Origin: Streptomyces sp. S465
GTDB lineage: Bacteria > Actinomycetota > Actinomycetes > Streptomycetales > Streptomycetaceae
Assembly (NCBI RefSeq): GCF_026898115.1
Contig: NZ_CP114036.1
Span: 5,078,001-5,142,000 of the forward strand
Direction: 5' to 3'
Length of the DNA stretch: 64,000 nucleotides
Shown: positions 43,366 to 52,900 of the stretch, piece by piece
How positions within the stretch are numbered: the stretch's first letter is position 1
Layout of the letters: each line of letters starts with the position of its first letter
Position numbers and translations under genes: made by a program
The notes under the pieces: model-generated
Told to the model about the DNA's origin: nothing
Database searches by the model: none
What the model saw: only the letters and a program-made list of their open reading frames with translations

Positions 43366-43485
43366 GGTGGGGCGCGTATCCCAGGCGGTGGGGTGCGGCA
43401 TGTATGCCGGGCGGTGGGGTGCGGCGCGTATGCCGGGCGGTGCGGCACGTATCCCAGGTGGTGGGGCGCGGCGCGTACCCCAGGC
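43366..43485. repeat. Alternating 21/26-bp tandem repeats between trmB and lhgO
   Basis: Five units beginning GGTGSGG and ending in TATSCCRGGY: 43366, 43387, 43413, 43439 and 43460, with lengths 21, 26, 26, 21 and 26. They differ by a 5-bp TGCGG or GCGG insertion. The core CGTATGCCGGG also resembles the 22-bp repeats at 19907. Confidence 0.8.
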
Positions 43486-43498
43486 CCCAGCCCCCGTA

Positions 43499-44713
43499 TC
43501 ACCCCGCCCGCAAGGTCTCCAGCACGCGCCGGGCGACCTCCCGGCCGATCGGCAGGGAGGCCGTGGCGGCGGGCGACGGGGCGTTGAGCACATGGACGAT
43601 CCGGGGCGACTGCGAGATGAGGAAGTCGTCCACCAGCGTGCCGTCCGGCAGCACCGCCTGTGCGCGCACGCCCGCCGGGGCCGCTATGAGGTCGTCGGCC
43701 GTCACATCCGGCAGCAGGCGGCGCACGGCGTCGGTGAAGGCGCGCTTGGACAGGGAGCGCCGCATCTCACCCGCCCCGTACCGCCAGTGGCGGCGGGCGA
43801 TCCGCCAGGAGCCCGGATACGCCAGCGTGCCGGCCAGCTCCCGGGGGCGCACCGTGTGCCAGGCGTAGCCCTCGCGGGCGAGGGCCGGCACGGCGTTGGG
43901 CCCGATGTGGACGCCGCCGTCGATGCCGCGGGTCAGATGGACGCCGAGGAACGGGAACGCCGGGTCGGGCACCGGGTACACCAGGCCGTGCACCAGCGAG
44001 GCGCGGGAGGGCACCAGCTCGTAGTACTCCCCGCGGAAGGGCACGATCCGCATGCCCGGGTCGTCGCCCGCCAGCCGGGCGACGCGGTCGCAGTGCAGCC
44101 CCGCGCAGTTGACCAGGGCCCGCGCGCGCAGCACCGTCCCGTCCGCCGTACGGACGGCGACCGCGGAGGGGCGCCGGCCGATGGTGCGCACCCGCGCTCC
44201 GTAGCGCACCGAGGCGCCCGCGTCCTGGGCCAGCCGGGCCAGCCGGGCGGCCACCGCGCCGAAGTCGCAGACGCCCGTCGTGCCGACATGGATCGCGGCG
44301 AGGCCGCGCACCCATGGTTCGTACTCCGCGATCTGGGCGGGGCCCAGCTCGCGGACCGGAATGCCGTTCTCCCTGCCGCGCTGGACGAGGCCGTGGAGCC
44401 GGGGCAGCTCGGCGCGCTCCGTGGCGACGATGAGCTTGCCGGTGACCTCGTGCGCGATGCCGTACTCGGCGCAGAACTTCACCATCTCGGCCGCGCCGCG
44501 CACCGCGAACCGCGCCTTGAGGGACCCCGGCCGGTAGTAGATACCGCTGTGGATCACTCCGCTGTTCCGCCCGGTCTGGTGGCGGGCCGGACCCGCCTCC
44601 TTCTCGAGCACGGTCACACGGGTGCCGGGCGCGGCGCGCGTGATCGCATACGCCGTCGACATGCCGACGATCCCGCCCCCGACCACCAGCACGTCGCAGT
44701 CCAAGGCCGTCAC
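43499..44713 (-). CDS. lhgO: L-2-hydroxyglutarate oxidase (FAD-dependent)
   Basis: A 404-residue flavoprotein that oxidises L-2-hydroxyglutarate to 2-oxoglutarate, feeding electrons to quinone. The N-terminal dinucleotide motif is VLVVGGGIVGMSTAYA, with the family motif RHQTGRNSGVIHSGIYY (RNSGVIH), VNCAGLHCDRVA and the C-terminal GIRAQ-like AGVRAQAVL near HVLNAPSPAATASLPIG. Length and motifs match LhgO/DAO-family oxidases. The start is ATG 44713. Confidence 0.9.
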   Translation of the reverse strand: MTALDCDVLVVGGGIVGMSTAYAITRAAPGTRVTVLEKEAGPARHQTGRNSGVIHSGIYYRPGSLKARFAVRGAAEMVKFCAEYGIAHEVTGKLIVATERAELPRLHGLVQRGRENGIPVRELGPAQIAEYEPWVRGLAAIHVGTTGVCDFGAVAARLARLAQDAGASVRYGARVRTIGRRPSAVAVRTADGTVLRARALVNCAGLHCDRVARLAGDDPGMRIVPFRGEYYELVPSRASLVHGLVYPVPDPAFPFLGVHLTRGIDGGVHIGPNAVPALAREGYAWHTVRPRELAGTLAYPGSWRIARRHWRYGAGEMRRSLSKRAFTDAVRRLLPDVTADDLIAAPAGVRAQAVLPDGTLVDDFLISQSPRIVHVLNAPSPAATASLPIGREVARRVLETLRAG

Positions 44714-44874
44714 GCCATGTCACCTCCCCACGCGCCACACCGTCCAGTCGCCCGACCGTCGATCCCTATCATGACCTGCGCCACTGACAACGGCCCGAAA
44801 CCCATGCGATGACCAGGTTCCGGGTCGGGCGCGCTGGTCATACGGTTCGATGCGCGTCGAGCCGCTCATCTCGG

Positions 44875-44897
44875 ACGGACGGCATTTAGCCGTCCGT
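44875..44897. terminator. Stem-loop between lhgO and the ORF1590-like gene
   Basis: A 9-bp perfect stem with loop ATTTA and no T run. It sits after the stop of the ORF1590-like gene on the minus strand and upstream of lhgO. Confidence 0.6.
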
Positions 44898-44997
44898 ATC
44901 GGGTGACTCTTCGCGTATCGCCCACCTCGATCCGATCACCCTGATCCGCGATCCGGTCACTCTGACCCACTCGCCCCGGTCCGCTCGTCCGGCCTGC

Positions 44998-46464
44998 TCA
45001 CGCCGGGGCCACCAGCAGCGGCCGGGCCTGCTCGCGCAGCTCGGCGACGCGCGGTTCGTCGCGGTACGCCTCGAGGCGGCGCATCAGGTCGCGTACGTAC
45101 TCCGTGGTACGCGCGGACGAGATTCGGTTGGCGACCTCGACGGCACGGGCACCCGCCGCACAGGCCGCGTCCAGATTGCCCGATTCCAGTTCGGCGACCG
45201 CGGACACCACCAGGCGCAGCCCGTGCGACCGCACGAACTCCTCCGTCGGCCGGGCCAGCGCCTGTTCGGTGAAGCGCCGCACCTGGCGCGGCAGCCGGAG
45301 GTCGCGGTAGCACTCGGCGGCGTCGGCCGCGAAGCGCTCATGGCTGTAGAAGTCCAGCCAGGACGGATCGGGGTCGCCCGCCCGCGAGCGCTCCAGCCAG
45401 CCCTCGGCGGACTTCAGGGCCGCCCCGCAGGCGGGCCCGTCCCCGGACTTGGCCTGGGCGCGCGCCTCCACGAGCCGGAAGAAGCTCATGGTGCGGGCGG
45501 TGGCCAGGCCGCGGTTGCGCTCCAGGGCGGCCTGGGCCAGGTCCACGCCCTCGTCGGCGAATCCGCGGTAGGTGGCCTGGAGGCTCATCGACGCCAGCAC
45601 ATAGCCGCCCAGGGGGACGTCGGCCGCGGCGCGGGCCAGGCGCAGCGCCTGGATGTAGTACCGCTGCGCGGCCTCCTGCTGGCCGGTGTCGAAGGCCATC
45701 CACCCGGCGAGCCGGGTCAGTTCGGCGGTGGCGCCGAAGAGGGAGCGGCCGACCTCGTCGCTGTACGAGCCGAGCAGCAGGGGCGCCGCGTCCACCCGGA
45801 GGCACTCGGGCACCATGGACGAACGCCAGTCGCCGCCGCCGTACTTGGAGTCCCAGCGGCGGGCGTCCTCGGCGGCCTCGCGCAGTTTGGTGACGTCACT
45901 GTGGCCGACGCGCTGCGGCGGCACGGCCTCCGGGGCGGTCCCGCTCGCGGCGCTCGCGCCGGTGGTCATTCCGTCTTCCGCATCCTTGGGCTCGCGGGCC
46001 ACCGAGCTGTCGGCGGGGGATATGAGCCAACGCGAGGCCGGGGTGGCGTACGCGCTTACTGAGAAGGATCCGGCCAGGCTCTGCCAGATGCCGACCCCGC
46101 CTCGCCGACCCGCGAGATCCAGCCGGTAGAGCTCGGTCGCGGAGCGGACGGCCTGGCCGATGTCGCGCGGGAAGGTGAGGCCGACCTCGGGGGCCGGATC
46201 GGCATCGGCCAGGCCGATCTCGTGCAGGGGGACGGGGCGACCGAGTTTGCTGGCGATCGCAGCCGCAATGAGGTGTGGCGCGGCACCCTGGGGCACCATG
46301 CCCTTGGACACCCAGCGCGCGACGGACGTCTTGTCGTAGCGAAGCGTCAAGCCGCGCTGGGCGCCGAGGTCGTTGACTCTCCGCGCGAGCCCGGCATTGC
46401 TGATCCCAGCGAGGGCGAGAACGGTGCCGAGCTTTTCGTTCGGCCCGCGTGGCTCCCTGGACAT
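44998..46464 (-). CDS. ORF1590/NsdA-like sporulation-associated regulator
   Basis: A 488-residue protein from ATG 46464. The N-terminal helix-turn-helix region includes LALAGISNAGLARRVNDLGA and YDKTSVARWVSKGMVPQG (about 12-60). The remainder is alpha-helical and TPR-like (ALRLARAAADVPLGGYVLAS, DLAQAALERNRGLATARTMS and so on). This matches the Streptomyces family of S. griseus ORF1590 and S. coelicolor NsdA, which affect sporulation and antibiotic production. The assignment to the ORF1590 branch rests on remembered gene order. The long extension to 46893 is not family-like. Confidence 0.85.
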   Translation of the reverse strand: MSREPRGPNEKLGTVLALAGISNAGLARRVNDLGAQRGLTLRYDKTSVARWVSKGMVPQGAAPHLIAAAIASKLGRPVPLHEIGLADADPAPEVGLTFPRDIGQAVRSATELYRLDLAGRRGGVGIWQSLAGSFSVSAYATPASRWLISPADSSVAREPKDAEDGMTTGASAASGTAPEAVPPQRVGHSDVTKLREAAEDARRWDSKYGGGDWRSSMVPECLRVDAAPLLLGSYSDEVGRSLFGATAELTRLAGWMAFDTGQQEAAQRYYIQALRLARAAADVPLGGYVLASMSLQATYRGFADEGVDLAQAALERNRGLATARTMSFFRLVEARAQAKSGDGPACGAALKSAEGWLERSRAGDPDPSWLDFYSHERFAADAAECYRDLRLPRQVRRFTEQALARPTEEFVRSHGLRLVVSAVAELESGNLDAACAAGARAVEVANRISSARTTEYVRDLMRRLEAYRDEPRVAELREQARPLLVAPA

Positions 46465-47582
46465 GCGCACCCCTCGACAGCACCGACGGCCGCCCCGGCA
46501 TAAGCACGGGGCATTCGTAAACCCAGCGTAGTTCGCCGCATCCCGACCGTTAAGAGGTGGTGTCCCGGATGGCGAGATTCTTGTACGAACGGGCGTGCGG
46601 AGCGTGACGTGTGCTCCCGGTGTGTGTGGCTGTGCGCCCGTGTGTGCGCTCTGTCTCCCTCGCGGCGGGGACGTTTCGATGGGTCCTGCGTGGGTCGGCC
46701 CGCTGTACTGGATCCAGTGGGCTGGGGGACGCCGCCGCCTCATTCCCCGCGGGCGGCGGAACGGTCCGGGAGGCGAATGCCGCCTCCCGGACTGTCGTGT
46801 CGGGGGGTGCGAGGGGCCGCAGTTGAGCACATACAGGGCGTCCGCAAGACCATCGAGAGCGCCACGAGGATTTGGCTGAATAACGCCCATCACGGCCGGG
46901 CTCCCGTGTCGGACCGGGGAGGGGGAGGCCCGACGCGGGACGCTCTCTTCTGCGCAGAGCGGTGAGCTGCTTCCGCGCAGAGCGGTGAACCGCTTTCATG
47001 CAGAGCGGTGAGTCGCCTCCCCGCAGGGCGGTGAGCCGCCTCCCCGCAGGGCGGTGAGTCGCCTCCCCGCAGGGCGGTGAGTCGCCTCCCCGCAGGGCGG
47101 TGAGCCGCGTATCACATGCGGCGGACGTCGCGGGGTGGGCGTACGTCGCCACGCGAGACGTAAGTCCCTTGTCTGCTGCACGGGTTGGCGTCGTGCTGGC
47201 GTCGGGCTGGTGCCGGGTTGGCGTCTTTTCCGTGCGACCCTCCGTGCTCCCTTTCGTGCGCCTCCCGCGCGCCGCTTCTGCGCCGTTCCGCACACTCGTC
47301 GACGCCCTTGCGCTCTTGCGCGCCCCAATCGTGGCAGCATGGGCCACGGCGGAACGGTGGGTCGCTACCGGCGGTGGTTCCCTCATGGGCTCCTTACGGA
47401 TGCCTTCCTGAGAGACGCCACCCCCTGTGATCAACTCTGCGATTCCTGTGGTCATCTGTGGTCACGGGACATCCAAGAGATCCACGTTGTTGTCCGGTTC
47501 GAAGCCGAAACCGTCAACATGCTGTGCATGATGGCACCTACTTCTTGGTTGCCCTGGATGCCCACAGCCTGTGGAGGCGGCG
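46465..47582. other. Large 1.1-kb non-coding gap
   Basis: No credible gene. It contains the 23-bp repeat array (46954-47114). 46600-46700 is rich in GTGTG words. 47420-47560 is more A/T-rich and probably contains the promoter of the next gene. Open frames here are Arg/Ala-rich shadows of the repeats. Confidence 0.55.
46954..47114. repeat. 23-bp tandem repeat, seven copies in exact register
   Basis: Units start at 46954, 46977, 47000, 47023, 47046, 47069 and 47092. Consensus is GCAGRGCGGTGAGYCGCCTC plus CCC. The four central units are nearly identical, and the outer units carry more changes. The period is not a multiple of three and there are no spacers. Confidence 0.9.
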
Positions 47583-49670
47583 ATGCGGTGGTTGGTGGGG
47601 TGGAGCAGTACCGCATCCGGCCCGGTCCCCCCGGAAGGCCGTGCGATCCAGCCGGTCGGTGCCCAACTCCTGTGGGCCGACCCCGATCCGCTGTGGGCGG
47701 TGGGCGACTGGCGGCCCGATGAGGTACGCGTCGTCCAGACCGACCCCTTCACCCGCCTCGCCGTCTTCGGCTGCTGCGGCGCCAGCGACGAGGAGCTGCG
47801 GGTGGGCCTGTTCGCCGCCCGCGGCGGCGCCCTGCGCCATCTGACCGCCTGGCCCGGCAGCTACACCGCCGTCGCCCAGGTCGGCCGCCGCGTCACCATC
47901 GCCGGCGACCTCGCCGGCGCCCGGCCCGTCTTCCACACCGACTGGGCCGGCGGCACCGCCTACGCCACGGCCGCGCTCCCGCTCGCCGACCTCATCGAGG
48001 CACAGCTCGACGTCAGCCACCTCGGCGCGCTGCTCGCCTGCCCCGACTCCCCGGAGGCCATGGGCGACGGCACACCCTATATGGGCGTCAGACGCGTCCC
48101 CCCGGGCCACGCCCTGATCCTGCGCGACGGCGCCCGCGACGTCACCGGCTACGAGCCCACCGCGTCCCTCGCCGTCGCCGCACCCCCGCTCGACCAGGAC
48201 GAGGCCGTGGAGGCGGTCCGGGACGCCCTCGTGGAGGCCGTACGGGCCCGGCTCACCGCCCCGCGCCACGCCCCCGAGACCGCCGGCCTCGACCCCGGCC
48301 CGGTGCCCGGCATGGGGCCCGCCGAACGACGGGCGGCCCGCGGCGCCCCGGCCCCCGGCATCGGCGCCGACCTGTCCGGAGGCAGCGCCTCCGCCACCCT
48401 CGCCCTGCTCGCGGCCGGTCTCCCCGGAATGCCCGGCACCCTCTTCGGACACGGCACCGAGGCGGGCGAGCGGCTCCTGGCCGTCACCTTCAACGACCTG
48501 GCCACGGCGGGCGGGGCCCGCACCCGCGAGGCCGAGCTGGAGCGCGCCGGCGCCATCGCCGCCAATCCGCGGCTGCACCATGTGGTCGTCGCCGCGGGCG
48601 AAGAGGCCCTGCCGTACGCGGGCCTGGACACCGGCGCCCTCACCGACGAACCCGGCCCCTCCCTCGTCATCGCCGAACGCCACCGGCGCCGGCTCGCCGC
48701 GGGCAGCGCGGACCACTTCATCGGCCACGGCGCCCGCCAGGTGCTCGACGCCCACCCCGCGCGCCTCGCCGACCTGCTGCTCGACCGCCGCAGACGCCAT
48801 CTGCTGCGTCCCGCCACCGCGCTCGCGAAGGCCGACGGCCCCTCCGCGCAGTCCTTCTTCGTGCCCTTCACCGTCTACCGGGCCGCGCGCCGGCTGGCCC
48901 GCACGTCCTACCGCGACGGCGTCCAGGAGGCCGCGGCGCGCCTCCTGGAGCGCCGCTTCGCCGACGACCAGGCGGCCCGCGGCCCCGGCGCCGTATCGGC
49001 CTCCCTCGCCGCCCTGACGTGGTGCCGCCCCGGACCCGCCGCCCGCTGGCTCACCGGAGAGACACTCGCCGAGGTGTCCGTGCGGCTGGAGGAGGCCGCC
49101 GTACGCCCCGTGCTGCTGCGCCGCCCAGGGGAGCGCCGCGCCGACGCCGCCCTCGCCCGCTACGCGGCCGACCACCGCGTCTTCGAACAGGCCGCCGAGG
49201 TCCGCAGCCAGCGCCTGCACGCGCCCTTCCTCGACAACCAGGTCGTACGGGCCTGCCGCGCGCTCCCCGAAGCGCTGCGGGTGCAACCCGGGGCACGCGC
49301 CGCGGTGCTGCGCGAGGTCCTTGCCGGAGCGGGCATCCGGGAGCTTCCCCCCGGCTGGGGCGCCACCTCCCACGCCGCCCACACCGCCGCCGTACGGACC
49401 GGCATGCGCACCTGGGCCGGCGAACTGATGACCCTCTTCGACGCGCCGCTGCTGGCCGACGCGGGCCTGATCGAGGCCCGTGTCGTCCGTAAGGCGCTGC
49501 GCGCCGCCGCACAGGGGGAGCGGCTCCCCTTGGACGGCCTGGCCGAACTCGTCTCCACCGAGGTCTGGCTGCGGCGGCTGCTGGCCCGCCGGGGCACCTG
49601 CTGGACGGGCACGGCGGCGCCACGGCAACGGGCGGTGGCGGGCGGAGTGGTGCCGCGACCGAGCCTGTGA
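47583..49670 (+). CDS. Asparagine-synthetase-like protein with degenerate active sites
   Basis: A 695-residue protein from ATG 47583 with GGAGG 5 bases upstream. The N-terminal glutaminase-like domain (about 1-200) begins MRWLVGW, so the nucleophilic Cys2 of class-II amidotransferases is missing. The synthetase-like domain has LSGGSASATLALL (about 264) where active enzymes have SGGxDS, so the PPi loop Asp is lost. A later DxxxH-type segment reads EVRSQRLHAPFLDNQVVRAC, well conserved. It resembles lasso-peptide cyclases and asparagine-synthase-related proteins, but it is conserved in core Streptomyces DNA without a precursor gene. Role unknown. Confidence 0.75.
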   Translation: MRWLVGWSSTASGPVPPEGRAIQPVGAQLLWADPDPLWAVGDWRPDEVRVVQTDPFTRLAVFGCCGASDEELRVGLFAARGGALRHLTAWPGSYTAVAQVGRRVTIAGDLAGARPVFHTDWAGGTAYATAALPLADLIEAQLDVSHLGALLACPDSPEAMGDGTPYMGVRRVPPGHALILRDGARDVTGYEPTASLAVAAPPLDQDEAVEAVRDALVEAVRARLTAPRHAPETAGLDPGPVPGMGPAERRAARGAPAPGIGADLSGGSASATLALLAAGLPGMPGTLFGHGTEAGERLLAVTFNDLATAGGARTREAELERAGAIAANPRLHHVVVAAGEEALPYAGLDTGALTDEPGPSLVIAERHRRRLAAGSADHFIGHGARQVLDAHPARLADLLLDRRRRHLLRPATALAKADGPSAQSFFVPFTVYRAARRLARTSYRDGVQEAAARLLERRFADDQAARGPGAVSASLAALTWCRPGPAARWLTGETLAEVSVRLEEAAVRPVLLRRPGERRADAALARYAADHRVFEQAAEVRSQRLHAPFLDNQVVRACRALPEALRVQPGARAAVLREVLAGAGIRELPPGWGATSHAAHTAAVRTGMRTWAGELMTLFDAPLLADAGLIEARVVRKALRAAAQGERLPLDGLAELVSTEVWLRRLLARRGTCWTGTAAPRQRAVAGGVVPRPSL

Positions 49671-49852
49671 CGGCTTCCTTCCGCACCAGGGCGCCAACGG
49701 GCCCCTCGCGGTTGGGGCATCCCGCACCGGGCGTCCACGCGGCGTGCCGCACCGAGCGGTCGCGGGGGTATGGCGCGGGTCCTGGGGCGGGGCCGGTGCG
49801 GTGCGGTGCGGGGAGTTGGGGCCATGCGTGGGTGTGGGGGCCAGGCGGCGTA

Positions 49853-49894
49853 TGAAGTCGGCGTCCTTACGGCTGAAGTCGGCGTCCTTACGGC
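49853..49894 (+). repeat. 21-bp direct repeat upstream of the AfsR-type gene
   Basis: Two perfect copies (49853-49873 and 49874-49894) of a 21-base unit starting TGAAGTCGGCGTCCTTACGG. They end 80 bases before the start codon. The period equals two helical turns, so the copies present the same DNA face, as SARP-type operators do. Confidence 0.85.
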
Positions 49895-49974
49895 GGGCGA
49901 AAACGAACGGACCCCAGCGCCGTCACGCGCACCATCTCCCGAGCGGCAACAAGCAACCTAGGAGAATGGGCCCT

Positions 49975-52900
49975 GTGCGGTATCTGATCCTCGGCACCAC
50001 CGAAGCGCGCGACGACCACGGAAACCCACTGCCCCTCGGCGGCCCCCGCATCCGCGCACTGCTCGCCGCGCTCGCCGTACGAGCCGCACGCCCCGCCCCG
50101 GCCACCGTCGACGTCCTGATCGACGAGGTGTGGGCCGACGACCCTCCGCATGACGCGCCCGCCGCGCTCCAGGCGCTCGTCGGCCGGCTGCGCCGGGCCA
50201 TCGGCAGGAGCGCCGTGGTCTCCTCACCCGGCGGCTACCGCCTCGCGACCACCGCCCCCCAGGACGACGTCGACCTGCTCCGCTTCGAGCGGCTGACGAA
50301 CGAGGGTTTACGCGCCCTGCACGCCGGCGACCCCGGGACCGCCGCCGCCACCCTCCGTAAGGCGCTCGCCCTGTGGCGTGGTCCGGCCCTCGCCGACCTG
50401 CCGGACCGGGACGCGGCCGCCGCCCGCCCCGAGGCGCTTCGGCTGACCGCGCTGCACCGCCGGATCGACGCCGACCTCGCGCTCGACCGCCCTACGGACG
50501 TCATACCGGAGCTGCGCGAACTCGTCGCGGACCACCCGCTTGACGAAACGTTCCACGCCCAGCTGATCCGCGCCCTGTGGGCGGCCGGTCACTCCGCCGA
50601 CGCCCTTGCCGCGTACGAGGACGTCCGCCGCACCCTCGCCGAACGCCTCGGTACCGACCCGGGAGCGGAGCTGAGGGAGCTCCACAGACGGCTGCTGACG
50701 ACCGCCGCCGAGCCGGCCCTCCGAGAGCCGATCGCCGCGCGCGGCGACCCGGTGGACGCGGCGCCGCGCGCTGACGGCCACGGAGCGACAGGGACCGGGT
50801 GCGGGTCCGGGAGGGAGAGCGGGAGCACGGGCGGGGTCCGGACCGGTGCCCGAGCCGGTATCCGGCCCGACGGCCACGTCGGGGACCCGGCGGACGGCGT
50901 GGCGGAGCGCCGGGTCGACGGCCGGGCCATGGACGGGGCGGAGGAGCGCCGGGGCCACGGCCGGGCCGGGAGTGCGCTCGACCGTCGGCCCGGGGAGGCG
51001 TACGAACCTCGGCCCGGGGAGGCGTACGACGGTCGGGCCGCAGGCGGGGCCGACGGCCGGGGGGCCGGTCCGCGTACCGCCGTGCCGCGTCCGCCGCACG
51101 GCAACCTCAGAGCCCGCCTCACCAGCTTCGTCGGTCGGGAGACCGAGATCAGCGACATCCTCCGGGACCTGGAGAGTGCCCGGTTGGTCACTCTCACCGG
51201 CCCCGGCGGCTCCGGCAAGACCCGGCTCTCCGAGGAGGCCGCCGCGACCGTGACGGCCGATTACCCGGATGGCGTCTGGATCGCCGGACTCGCCCCGCTC
51301 GACCAGCCCTCCGCCGTCCCCGGCGCCGTCCTGAGCGCGGTCGGCCGCCGCGAGACCACGCTGCTCGCCTCCGGGCTCGAAGGCCGCGCCGCTGGGACGG
51401 ACGGTGTGGACCCGACCAGCCGGCTCGTCGAGTACTGCGCGGACCGCCGGCTGCTGCTCCTGCTCGACAACTGCGAGCACGTCATCGACACCGCGGCCCG
51501 GCTCACCGAGACCCTGCTCGAGCACTGCCCAGGGGTGACCGTGCTCGCCACCAGCCGGGAGCCGCTGGGGGTGCCGGGCGAGATCGTCAGGCCGGTGGAG
51601 CCGCTTCCGCCCGCCCCGGCTCACCAGCTGTTCGCCGAGCGCGCCGCGACCGTACGGCCCGGGTTCGACCCGGCGGCCGATCCGGACACGGCGGCCGCGG
51701 TCGCGGAGATCTGCCGCCGCCTGGACGGTCTGCCGCTGGCGATCGAGCTGGCCGCGGCGCGGCTGCGGCTGCTGACCCCACGGCAGATCGCGGACCGGCT
51801 GGACGACCGTTTCCGCCTGCTGACCAGCGGCAGCAGAACCGCGCTGCCCCGCCAGCAGACCCTGCGGGCCGTCGTCGACTGGTCCTGGGACCTCCTCGAT
51901 GAGCGCGAGCGCACCGTGCTGCGCCGTGCGTCGGTCTTCGCGGGCGGGTGGACCCTGTCCGCGGCGGAGGCGGTGTGCGCGGACGCCCCGCCCGTCGAGA
52001 ACGTCCTTACGGACGACGGCGAGGTCCATGGCGCCCTTACGGACGCGACGGCGGGCACACCGCCGCCGGGCGACGCGGTTGCGCGCGCCGAGACGCGCTC
52101 CCCCCTGCGCTTTCATGCGCGCCCCCGCGCCCGGATCACGCCGGCTGAGGTTCTGGAACTGCTCGGGGCGCTGGTCGACAAGTCGCTCCTGGTCGTCGAC
52201 CACCCCTCGCGCGGTACGGCGGCGGAGTCCGCCGGTACGACGGGCAGGGAGCCCCGCTACCGGATGCTGGAGACGATCCACGATTACGTCAGCGAGCGCG
52301 CCACCGAGGGCCCCGCGGCCCGTGCCGACCACAAGGCCGCCGTGGCCCGCCATACCGCCCACTTCCGGGACTTCGTGCGCACCGCCGAGCCCCGTCTGCG
52401 CTCGGCCGGACAACTGCCGTGGCTGCGCCTCGTCGAGGCCGACCTCGACAACATCCGGGCAGTGCTGCACCGCTCCCTGACGACCGCGGACGAGGACACC
52501 TTCTTCGCGCTCATCCATTCCATGGGCTGGTTCTGGTGGCTGCGCAACTACCGGGACGAGGGCGCCGCCTGGATCGGCCGTGCCCTGGCCCTCGAGGACC
52601 GCCCGGACCATGGACTGGAGGAGGCACCGGACGGAGATCACCCGTTCGAGCGATTCCCCCGTATCCCGGCCCGGGTGCCGGACGGTGTGGACGGCGTCGA
52701 CGAGGAAGTCACCCGGTACTGGCACTTCATGGACCTGCGGATGCTGCTCTTCTTCCTGCTCGCGGAGCAGGGCAGTGGGCCGGACCTGAGTGACCCCGGG
52801 ATCCGGGAGGCCGCCCTACGCATGCGTGACGCCTACGCGGGCAATCCCGGGCCTCGCAGTGCGCGCTTCCCCGGTCTGCTGTGGCCGTTCGCCGCCTTCG

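Noticed and set aside
46954..47114. CRISPR array
   Set aside because: The 23-bp units are directly adjacent, without spacers, and no cas gene is nearby.
47538..49727. A 729-codon minus-strand frame
   Set aside because: Shadow of the asparagine-synthetase-like gene, which has a ribosome-binding site and family motifs.
50308..52725. An 805-codon minus-strand frame
   Set aside because: Shadow of the AfsR-type regulator.
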